This document shows positions 9,517 through 16,976 of a stretch of DNA of 21,665 bases, piece by piece; positions within the stretch are counted from its first letter, which is position 1, and every line of letters starts with the position of its first letter. Source of the DNA: JAZGGS01 sp963749485 (GTDB lineage Bacteria > Bacteroidota > Ignavibacteria > Ignavibacteriales > Ignavibacteriaceae); NCBI GenBank assembly GCA_963749485.1, contig CAVVMV010000037.1, positions 1-21,665 of the forward strand, written 5' to 3'. Made by a program: the position numbers and the translations under genes. The notes below the pieces were generated by a model that worked only from the letters and a program-made list of their open reading frames with translations, made no database searches and had not been told where the DNA came from.

Positions 9517-9544
9517 TTAACAATTTATTAACATAGGGTTGGAA
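9517..9544 (+). promoter_or_regulatory. Pho-box-like direct repeats before the Na/Pi cotransporter
   Basis: TTAACA (9517-9522), five bases, then TTAACA again (9528-9533), five bases, and a weaker TTGGAA (9539-9544) give an 11-bp period. TTAACA-N5-TTAACA matches the known PhoP box of Bacillus, and 11-bp spacing is the general geometry of PhoB/PhoP sites. A TATAAT-like element follows at 9572-9577. The site lies between the divergent porin and transporter genes and might control both; the repeat direction favours the transporter. Confidence 0.6.
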
Positions 9545-9674
9545 ATGACAATTAAATCTTTGTAGCTTTCATATAATCAATTAGTCGAAGGAAAATCACC
9601 TTCGATTTTATTTAAATAAAATTGTATTTAGAGATGAAGAAAATTTCATATAAAGCAAGATAATACCATAGTTG

Positions 9675-10775
9675 ATGCAATCTCTAAAAGCATTTTTTGA
9701 CAAGTATCCAAACCTTATTGCCGCTATTAAGCTGGTAATATTCCTTTACCTTTTTTTCTTATCTCTTCAAATGATGGGGGATTCATTAAAACTTTTCGGC
9801 AAGGAATTTTCCGAATCCTTGATTGCTACAACTACAAATCCGCTCGTTGGTCTTTTTATAGGAATACTTGCAACTTCTGTTATTCAAAGCTCTTCATCAA
9901 CAACTTCAATTGTAGTTGGTATGGTTGCTGGAGGTGCATTAACAATTGATACAGCCATTCCCATAATTATGGGTGCTAATATTGGCACATCTGTAACTAA
10001 TACAATTGCTTCGTTACCGCAAATTAACAGGAGTAATGAATTTAAACGTGCTTTTTCTGCAGCAACTGTACACGATTATTTTAATCTATTAGCGGTATTA
10101 GTAATATTTCCCCTGCAGTATTACACTAATTTTTTAGGTTTGCTGGCAACAAATATGGCAGACATTTTTGCTGGTGTTGGAGGGTTAAAGTTTTTAAGCC
10201 CGGTTAAAGCTATAACAAAACCAGTTGTGACATTAATAAAACCATACTTTGTTGATATACCGTGGTTAATGTTTGCAATTGCGTTAGTACTACTCTTCAT
10301 TGCATTAAAATATATGGTTTCTTCGCTAAAAGTTATTGTAGTATCAAGAGCAAAAGATTGGTTCGACAAGTATCTTTTCAAAAATGCTCTTCGTGCTTTT
10401 TTGGTAGGAATAGTTTTAACAATACTCGTTCAGAGCAGCTCAATTACAACTTCATTAGTTGTCCCAATGGCCGGTGCCGGATTATTAACTCTTGAACAGA
10501 TATTTCCTTATACACTTGGTTCAAACATTGGAACTACAATTACAGCTATGCTAGCTTCTTTGATAACCGGAAATTTAGCTGCTGTTACAGTGGCATTTGC
10601 TCACCTGCTTTTTAATATTTCCGGAATTATTATCTGGTGGCCATTTAAAATTGTTCCACTTACAATTGCAAAAAAATTCTCAGAGTACTCAACAAAAAGT
10701 AAATTAATACCCATTGCATATGTTTTTATTATGTTTTTTATTATACCATTATTGGTAATTTATTTAGCAAATTAA
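9675..10775 (+). CDS. Na/Pi cotransporter family protein (NptA/PF02690 type)
   Basis: This is a membrane carrier of about 366 residues with the internal two-fold repeat of Na/Pi cotransporters. The first repeat has IQSSSSTTSIVVG followed by MGANIGTSVTNT; the second has VQSSSITTSLVVP followed by LGSNIGTTITAM. The paired QSSS motifs form the substrate and ion path in this family. Many bacterial members end in a PhoU-like domain. This one stops after the membrane part, and the PhoU-like domain is a separate gene 9 bp downstream. I take ATG 9675 over the TTG 3 bp before it. The expected role is Na+-driven phosphate import, or possibly export, at the inner membrane. The Pho-box-like repeat about 140 bp upstream suggests induction by phosphate limitation. 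Confidence 0.9.
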   Translation: MQSLKAFFDKYPNLIAAIKLVIFLYLFFLSLQMMGDSLKLFGKEFSESLIATTTNPLVGLFIGILATSVIQSSSSTTSIVVGMVAGGALTIDTAIPIIMGANIGTSVTNTIASLPQINRSNEFKRAFSAATVHDYFNLLAVLVIFPLQYYTNFLGLLATNMADIFAGVGGLKFLSPVKAITKPVVTLIKPYFVDIPWLMFAIALVLLFIALKYMVSSLKVIVVSRAKDWFDKYLFKNALRAFLVGIVLTILVQSSSITTSLVVPMAGAGLLTLEQIFPYTLGSNIGTTITAMLASLITGNLAAVTVAFAHLLFNISGIIIWWPFKIVPLTIAKKFSEYSTKSKLIPIAYVFIMFFIIPLLVIYLAN

Positions 10776-10784
10776 GGTGAAAAG

Positions 10785-11464
10785 ATGATAAGAGAAATTC
10801 TATCGATATTCAAAGAAAATACTTTGATGGACAGGGCTTACCAAAGATCTTTCGAAATGTTAGACCTTACTCATAAAATGTATATCCAATCGAAAGACAT
10901 ATTAAGGAATAAAGATCACGCCCAGGCTGATTTTGATATAAATGATGAAGATCTTGCAGTAAATAAGTACCAGCGAGAAGTTCGTAAAGATGTATTTAAT
11001 CATCTTACTCTTACAGGTACTGATCAACTCGCTTCAGGATTGGTGCTGGTTAGTATAGTTATCGATCTGGAAAGAATTGGAGATTTTACAAAAAACATCG
11101 TCGAGCTTGCAGTAAATCATGCTGCAAGATTGCAGGGCGGCGAATGCGAAGAGGACCTAGTTTAAAATTGAAAATGCAGTTGAAGATAGTTTTAAAAGAA
11201 CCATTGAATGTTTTAAGAAGTGCTGATGAGGAAATAGGAAGGGAACTGTTAAAAGATTATAAATGGGTTAGTAAAGCTGCAGATCAATGCTTAATGGATC
11301 TGATGAATGAAGTTGATAAAAATTTAGGTGTTGGAAGCGCTGTTACTCTTGCATTATATTTTCGTTCGCTTAAAAGAATTTATGGTCACTTAAGAAACAT
11401 TACTACGAGTGTTGTAAATCCTTTCCACAGGATTGGTTTCAAACCGAAAAAGAAAAAATCGTAA
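10785..11464 (+). CDS. PhoU-like protein paired with the Na/Pi cotransporter, frameshifted
   Basis: About 226 residues of helical PhoU-type sequence. The N-terminal frame (10785 to about 11160) carries the metal-binding helix signature, VIDLERIGDFTKNIVELAVN. The ordered reading then moves for about 17 residues into a second frame (IENAVEDSFKRTIECFK) and on into a third that resumes SADEEIGRELLKDYKW and runs to the stop at 11464. Two indels, near 11160-11170 and 11216-11222, explain this. AAGGTGAAAAG precedes ATG 10785, and the gene follows the cotransporter by 9 bp, so they form one operon. In related proteins this domain is fused to the carrier and probably gates it. PhoU proteins bind iron or magnesium clusters through the (E/D)xxxD motif. 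It is distinct from the pst-linked phoU at 15342. Confidence 0.8.
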
Positions 11465-11507
11465 AAACTAGCTAATTTCAACATTTTTTAAGTCGAATTT
11501 ATGATTA

Positions 11508-11546
11508 ATAACAATTTCTTAACAATTAGATAACCTTACCTTAATA
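11508..11546 (+). promoter_or_regulatory. Pho-box array upstream of pstS (four hexamers, 11-bp period)
   Basis: Four hexamers stand exactly 11 bp apart: ATAACA (11508), TTAACA (11519), ATAACC (11530) and TTAATA (11541). The second is embedded in CTTAACAATT, the same ten bases found at the other box (9516-9525). A TATATT element at 11584-11589 could be the -10 region. Position upstream of the pst operon, period and hexamer all fit a PhoB/PhoP response-regulator site. Confidence 0.65.
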
Positions 11547-11617
11547 TTAGATTGAATCACTCTCACTAAGTTTCTTCATCAATTATATTTAATTAATATT
11601 AACCGGAGAGTGAAAAA

Positions 11618-12538
11618 ATGAATTCCAAAAGCAAATTATTATACTTATTTATCTTTATTGTTGCAGGCTCAATAATCTTTTATGGCTGTAAGAAAAAAGG
11701 AGATGAAATAGAGAAAACTGTTATTTCTATTAAAGGTTCAGATACCATGGTAAATCTTTCGCAGAAGTGGGCAGAAGTATATATGCAAAATCATCCTGAG
11801 GTTTCTATCCAGGTTACCGGCGGTGGATCGGGAACTGGTGTTGCAGCTCTGCTCAATGGCACTACCGATCTGGCAAATGCCAGTCGTGAATTGAAATCAA
11901 GTGAGAAAGAAAAAGCTACAGAGCTGGGAATTGTACCCTATGTTTATGAAGTAGCACTGGATGGGATTGCAGTCATTGTTCATCCGGATAATGGAATTGA
12001 TGTATTAACTGTAAAGCAACTGAGTGATATTTTTAAGGGAGCTATTACTAACTGGAAAGAGTTGGGCGGAGCTGACCTTGATATTACTCTTTACGGAAGA
12101 GAAAACAGCAGCGGCACTTATGAATTTTTCAAAGACAATGTTTTAGGTAAAGATGAAAGCGGGAAAAAAATAGACTATGCAACCTCTACACAGGTTTTAC
12201 AAGGTACAGCAGCGTTAGGCGAAGCTATTGCAAGAGATATTAAAGGAATTGGTTATGGTGGTGTTGGTTACTTTGCTGCAAGAACTGATGTAAAGATAAT
12301 TCCTGTTAAAGCTGACGATGATGCTCCTGCGATTACTCCGTCAGAAAACGGGAAAGTTAATTACGAAGCAATCTGGAGCGGGGAGTATTCAATTTCGCGG
12401 TATCTTTACTGCTTTACTAACGGTCAGGCAACCGGAAAATTAAATGATTTTATGAATTTCATACTTTCCGAAGATGGACAGAAAGTTGTTGAAACAATGG
12501 AATATATTCCACTACCATTAAATAAAAACAGTAATTGA
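11618..12538 (+). CDS. pstS: Phosphate ABC transporter substrate-binding lipoprotein PstS
   Basis: This 306-residue protein starts at ATG 11618 with GGAGAG nearby upstream. The signal sequence ends in the lipobox FYGC (Cys 24), so it is probably a lipoprotein anchored in the inner or outer membrane. Phosphate-binding motifs of PstS are present: KGSDTM (39-44), the GGGSGTG loop (68-74), DLANASR (84-90) and RENSSGT (161-167). It captures phosphate in the periplasm and delivers it to PstC/PstA. It opens the pst operon behind the four-hexamer Pho-box array, and its frame is intact. Confidence 0.95.
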   Translation: MNSKSKLLYLFIFIVAGSIIFYGCKKKGDEIEKTVISIKGSDTMVNLSQKWAEVYMQNHPEVSIQVTGGGSGTGVAALLNGTTDLANASRELKSSEKEKATELGIVPYVYEVALDGIAVIVHPDNGIDVLTVKQLSDIFKGAITNWKELGGADLDITLYGRENSSGTYEFFKDNVLGKDESGKKIDYATSTQVLQGTAALGEAIARDIKGIGYGGVGYFAARTDVKIIPVKADDDAPAITPSENGKVNYEAIWSGEYSISRYLYCFTNGQATGKLNDFMNFILSEDGQKVVETMEYIPLPLNKNSN

Positions 12539-12574
12539 TAATTATAAAATAAATAAAACTCCTGTAGTTATTGT

Positions 12575-13558
12575 ATGGCTCCAAAAGAAGAAGAATTTTA
12601 CGGTAAGGCTGCTGCCTCACGGTTTAAAAAAAAGATAAAAAAAGGCACCAGAATTAAAGAGAGTTTTATAAAAACTTTCTTCGCCTTAAACGGAGCCATG
12701 GCACTTGTTTTTATTATTCTGATTTTTATCTTTTTATTTAAGGAAGGTTTAAGATCTTTTGAGCATATTGGATTTGTAGATTTTATATTTTTTGATAGAT
12801 CTCTTTCAGATGGTTCCCTTTTAAGAGTGTTTGAATGGTATCCGACTTCAGAAGAGGCCAGGTTTTCGCTTGTTCCACTCATACTTGGGACATTAGTTAC
12901 AGCAATACCGGCAACTTTGTTTTCAACCATATTGGGTGTTGGTGCGGGGATTTATCTTGCGGAAATCGCGGGCGCTCGTTCAAAAGAAATTCTTAAACCC
13001 ATTGTTGAATTGTTTGCTGGAATCCCTACAGTGGTGATTGGGTTTTTTATGCTGGTAGTTGCAGCTACTTTTTTTAACGATTTATTTGACCCTACCAACC
13101 GGCTAAATGCCTTTATTGCTGCACTTGGCTTATCAATGGTTATAGTTCCCATTATTGCATCATTAACCGAAGATGCTTTACGTTCAATTCCAAACGAATT
13201 AAGAATGGCATCTTATGGATTGGGTGCTACTAAGTGGCAGACCATCAGCAGGGTGCTATTACCAGCTGCATTTAGCGGTGTATCTGCTAGTATTATTCTT
13301 GGTTTCGGAAGAGCGATTGGCGAAACTATGATTGTGCTTATGGCTGCCGGTAATGCAGCTAATTTAACTGCGGATATTTTCAGAAGTGTTAGAACAATGA
13401 CTGCAACAATTGCAGCAGAAATGGGTGAGGTTTCACAAGGCTCTGATCATTACTTTGCATTATTTTTTATAGGCATTGTTCTTTTTACAATTACCTTTTT
13501 TCTTAATCTTCTTGCAGAAATAATTATTAACAGGATGAGAAAGAAAAACACGTTTTAG
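12575..13558 (+). CDS. pstC: Phosphate ABC transporter permease PstC
   Basis: This is a 327-residue inner membrane permease. A cytoplasmic, strongly basic N-terminus (RFKKKIKKGTRIKES) is followed by a first helix (about 35-55), a longer periplasmic loop, then five more helices. The ABC-permease coupling loop, SYGLGATKWQTISRVLLPAA (213-232), contacts PstB, and GFGRAIGET (243-251) is typical of PstC. The gene lies 36 bp after pstS and 9 bp before pstA, in frame throughout. It forms the translocation channel with PstA. Confidence 0.93.
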   Translation: MAPKEEEFYGKAAASRFKKKIKKGTRIKESFIKTFFALNGAMALVFIILIFIFLFKEGLRSFEHIGFVDFIFFDRSLSDGSLLRVFEWYPTSEEARFSLVPLILGTLVTAIPATLFSTILGVGAGIYLAEIAGARSKEILKPIVELFAGIPTVVIGFFMLVVAATFFNDLFDPTNRLNAFIAALGLSMVIVPIIASLTEDALRSIPNELRMASYGLGATKWQTISRVLLPAAFSGVSASIILGFGRAIGETMIVLMAAGNAANLTADIFRSVRTMTATIAAEMGEVSQGSDHYFALFFIGIVLFTITFFLNLLAEIIINRMRKKNTF

Positions 13559-13567
13559 CATCAATTT

Positions 13568-14519
13568 ATGATTAGTTTTACGAAAAAAAGAAAAGATATT
13601 ACCGGAACATTATTTTTAGGAATAGTACGAGCACTTTTCTATTCTATATTAATATTTCTTGTTCTTTTTCTTGCAAAGATTTTTATTGAAGGTATTGACC
13701 AGTTGAGCCTGGAGTTCATTTTTGATGAACCAAGGAACAATATGACCGAAGGGGGAATTTTCCCAGCAATATTTGGTACGGTTGCTGTGACACTTATGAT
13801 GGTCACTAATAACTGTGCCGATGGGTGTATTCGCAGCAATTTACCTGAATGAATACGCAAAAGATAATTTCCTTACCCGTATTATTCGAACTGCAGTAAA
13901 TAATTTAGCAGGTGTTCCTTCCATCGTGTTTGGTTTATTTGGGTTGGGATTTTTTATTTTGTTTGTAGGAAAAAATTTAGATAAAGTTTTACAAACCGGT
14001 TTGTTGTTTGGACAGCCGGCACTGTTGTGGGCATCAGCTACGTTGGCAATCCTTGTTCTCCCAATTGTAATCGTATCAACTCTTGAAGCCCTAAATTCAG
14101 TTCCTAAATCTCACAGGGATGCTTCGTATGGATTGGGTGCAACAAAATGGCAGACTATTAAGAATGTTGTTCTTCCACAGGCACGTCCGGGAATTTTAAC
14201 AGGAACAATTTTGGCGGTAAGCCGCGGTGCAGGGGAAACTGCTCCAATACTTTTTCTCGGAGCTGCATTCTTCTTGCCAAGTCTTCCTGTTGTGGATTTA
14301 TGTATAGGTGATTACTGTATCCCGATGATTAATCCAACAGAGCAATTTATGTACCTTGCGTATCATATATTTATTCTTGCAACTCAGTCTGCAAATCCAA
14401 CTAAAACACTACCGATCCAATATGGTTCGACTTTGGTGCTTATTGGGTTAACATTTTTACTAAACATAACTGCTGTAATATTTCGATACAGGTTCAGAAA
14501 AATTATAGGAAGAATTTAA
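13568..14519 (+). CDS. pstA: Phosphate ABC transporter permease PstA, one frameshift
   Basis: About 316 residues of the second Pst channel subunit. The reading starts at ATG 13568 and runs to ...GTVAVTLMMVT, where one extra base near 13806-13812 pushes it out of frame. Dropping one A there gives ...MVTITVPMGVFAAIYLNEYA, the normal PstA sequence. The rest includes the coupling loop SYGLGATKWQTIKNVVLPQA and SRGAGETAPILFLGAAFF, both standard for PstA. The break falls inside a conserved helix of an essential channel subunit whose partners are intact, so an indel error is the simplest reading. It sits 9 bp after pstC and 19 bp before the pstB ATG. Confidence 0.9.
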
Positions 14520-14538
14520 ATAGGAAATATTGATCCGA

Positions 14539-15298
14539 ATGAAAGAAATTAAGATAGTAACTAAAAAGCTAAATTTATTTTACGGTGCTTCGCAGGCACT
14601 TAAGAATATTTCAATTGAGATTCCAGAGAAAAAAATTACTGCTTTTATCGGTCCATCGGGGTGCGGCAAATCTACTTTCCTAAGAGTTTTAAATAGGATG
14701 AATGACTTAATTGCCGGTGTAAAAATTGATGGCGAAGTTTACATTGACGGTGTGAATATTTACGATAAACAGATTGATGAAGTTAACTTAAGGAAAAGTG
14801 TGGGGATGGTTTTTCAGAAATCAAACCTGTTTCCCAAAAGTGTATACGAAAATATCGTATATGGTCCGAAAATAAATGGATTAAGAGATAAACAGGAACT
14901 TGAGGAGATTGTTGAAAAAACATTAAAGCAAGCGGCATTATGGGATGAAGTAAAAGACCGACTCAAAGAAAGTGGTTTAAGTTTATCAGGCGGGCAGCAG
15001 CAGAGACTTTGTATAGCAAGGGCACTCGCCGTTGAACCGGAAATAATCTTGATGGACGAACCTGCTAGTGCGCTTGATCCGATTTCAACAGCAAAAATTG
15101 AAGAACTTTTGCATCAGCTTAAAGGAAAAATATACAATAGTTATTGTAACGCATAATATGCAGCAGGCAGCCAGGGTAAGTGACAATACTGCATTTTTCT
15201 ATCTTGGAGAACTGATAGAGTACGATAATACTGCAAAAATATTTACTAAACCTTCTGTCAAACAAACAGAAGATTATGTTACGGGCAGGTTCGGTTAA
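14539..15298 (+). CDS. pstB: Phosphate ABC transporter ATPase PstB, one frameshift
   Basis: About 252 residues with the full set of ABC ATPase motifs. From ATG 14539: Walker A GPSGCGKST (38-46), Q-loop VFQKSN (91-96), signature LSGGQQQR (149-156) and Walker B IILMDEP (169-175). One extra G near 15121-15127 breaks the frame after LLHQLK; skipping it restores EKYTIVIVTHNMQQAARVSD, which contains the switch histidine (H-loop), and the protein ends ...VTGRFG. A TTG at 14530 is an alternative start closer to AGGA, but MKEIKIVTKKLNLFYG aligns with the usual PstB beginning. It hydrolyses ATP to drive PstCA. Confidence 0.93.
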
Positions 15299-15341
15299 AA
15301 ACAGAAATTATTTTTAATATTAAGAAAAAACAGGTCGGACA

Positions 15342-16050
15342 ATGGAGAGACATTTAGATATTCAGCTTGAGAAACTAAAAAAACGATTAACAAAAATGTG
15401 CAGTCTTGTTGATGAACAAGTTAATAACGCAATTTTATCAATTGAAGAAGAAAATGAAACGCTGGCACAGGAAGTAATTGATAAAGATGATAAAGTTGAT
15501 AAGTTTGATCTGAAAATTGAAAAAAGCTGCCAAAAAATATTTGCACTTAACCAGCCGGTAGCAATGGATTTAAGATTAATAATGTCTGCGATGTCGCTGG
15601 ATACTAATCTTGAACGGATTGGTGATATTGCTGTAAATATTGCAGAATATTTTTTAATGATGAAAAAGAAACCATCATTCTTTAACGAAACAAAATTCGA
15701 AGAAATGGCAAAGCTTTCGAGATCTATGTTAAAGAATAGCATCGATGCATTTATTGAATGGTGATGCTGAACTTGCTAAAAATGTTATCCAGTCTGATGA
15801 TATTATGGATCGGTTGAATGTTGAAAATCACCAGGTGCTTATTAATATAATGAAGAAAAACTGTGATTTTGTTGAACCTGCAGTAGCAATGATAAGTATT
15901 TCAAAACAGATGGAACGGCTTGGTGATCTTGCAACTAACATCGCCGAAGATGTTTATTTCATTTATGAAGCACAACTTATTAAACATAAATACGAAAAGT
16001 ATCTATTCTCGACTGATGATGAGGATGCGGATGAAACAACGGAAGAGTAA
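15342..16050 (+). CDS. phoU: Phosphate signalling protein PhoU, one frameshift
   Basis: About 235 residues made of two three-helix PhoU repeats. Each repeat carries the metal-binding signature: SLDTNLERIGDIAVNIAEY in the first and SISKQMERLGDLATNIAED in the second. One extra base near 15750-15756 converts DAFLNGDAELAKNV into two overlapping frames. PhoU connects the Pst transporter to the PhoR kinase and turns off the Pho response when phosphate is plentiful; phoR/phoB are not in the window. It is the last gene of the pst operon, 43 bp after pstB, and converges with tetR, the two stops being 1 bp apart. I see no clear terminator there. Confidence 0.93.
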
Positions 16051-16051
16051 T

Positions 16052-16627
16052 TTAGTTTAAAATATTTTCTAAGCTTTTAAACATCACATCTTTCATGCTA
16101 ACAATTCTATCAGGTTCGGTAATATTATTAACTAAATTACCGAACATTATCCCCCAGCTTATTGTGGTAATATAATTTGGCAGGGCAGTATCCATACTTT
16201 CTATTCTTCCGCTGTAAACCGAACTGAGAATCAGCTTAATAATTTTCTCTTCTTCTTTTAGCAATTTTTTCAGAATTTCTTTCTCGGTTTCAAACTTATC
16301 ATAAGTGAAGAGTTGCAGCATCAAATCGAAAAGTAGTTTATATTTTGATGCAACGGTTTCTTTATAACTAAAATATTCGAGTAGCCTGCCGCCGAGTGGA
16401 ATTTCTTCATTATTAAAGATTGCTTTTATATCATAAATAAATTGAGATGCTTCCCATTCAAGAGTTTGATAGAAAAGATCTTCCTTGGAAGTAAAGTAAT
16501 GGTAGATGGTAGCTTTACCAATTCTTACATCGCGGGCAATTTCATTAAGTGTAGTTTTGCCTAATCCGTGCCGTGCAAAACGTTTTGCAGCTGCACGGAT
16601 GATTTGATTCTTTCGTTCTTTTGCCAA
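16052..16627 (-). CDS. TetR/AcrR-family transcriptional regulator
   Basis: This 191-residue protein has an N-terminal TetR DNA-binding domain (about residues 5-52): RAAAKRFARHGLGKTTLNEI, then RIGKATIYHYFTSKEDLFY, the classic recognition helix and following turn. The C-terminal ligand and dimerisation part is helical and not recognisable, so the inducer is unknown. The start is TTG at 16627; the only in-frame codons between it and the ytxH stop (TAG 16642) are not normal starts, and no Shine-Dalgarno sequence is visible. It lies 12 bp after ytxH, so co-transcription and translational coupling are likely. Confidence 0.88.
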   Translation of the reverse strand: MAKERKNQIIRAAAKRFARHGLGKTTLNEIARDVRIGKATIYHYFTSKEDLFYQTLEWEASQFIYDIKAIFNNEEIPLGGRLLEYFSYKETVASKYKLLFDLMLQLFTYDKFETEKEILKKLLKEEEKIIKLILSSVYSGRIESMDTALPNYITTISWGIMFGNLVNNITEPDRIVSMKDVMFKSLENILN

Positions 16628-16639
16628 AAGTAGAATAAA

Positions 16640-16900
16640 CTAATTATGTACTATTTTTTTCGCATCCTGGATTATATCGGCAGCTTTTTTCTTGCCCTCT
16701 TTTACTAGTTCCTCTGCCTTTTCTTTACCGCTGTCGTATAATCCATGAGCATCATCAATTAAATTGTCGGTTTTATCAGCAATCTTTTTCCTCAGTTTTT
16801 TACCTGAAGTAGGAGCATAGAGCAGCGCAATAGTACTTCCTATTAATCCACCTAAGAAAATACCCACAACCAACATCCCAAGTTTTTCATCATTTTTCAT
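16640..16900 (-). CDS. YtxH-domain protein
   Basis: This 86-residue protein has one N-terminal membrane helix, GMLVVGIFLGGLIGSTIALL, leading into the YtxH signature LYAPTSGKKLRKKI. A charged, probably helical tail of about 45 residues follows (DSGKEKAEELVKEGKKKAAD). YtxH proteins are common, often stress-related, and of unknown mechanism. GGGAG stands before ATG 16900. It is followed by tetR and preceded, 77 bp away, by the symporter. Confidence 0.85.
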   Translation of the reverse strand: MKNDEKLGMLVVGIFLGGLIGSTIALLYAPTSGKKLRKKIADKTDNLIDDAHGLYDSGKEKAEELVKEGKKKAADIIQDAKKIVHN

Positions 16901-16976
16901 TTTATAACTCCCTCTATTTTGTTATTTAAATACTTCTCTAATATAAAAAATCAGATCAAAGAAGCAATATTAATAT

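Noticed and set aside
13568..15298. pstA and pstB as pseudogenes or programmed frameshift genes
   Set aside because: Each needs one base to restore conserved sequence, and neighbouring pstS/pstC are intact. No slippery heptamer with a stimulatory structure is evident, and similar breaks occur in unrelated genes nearby.
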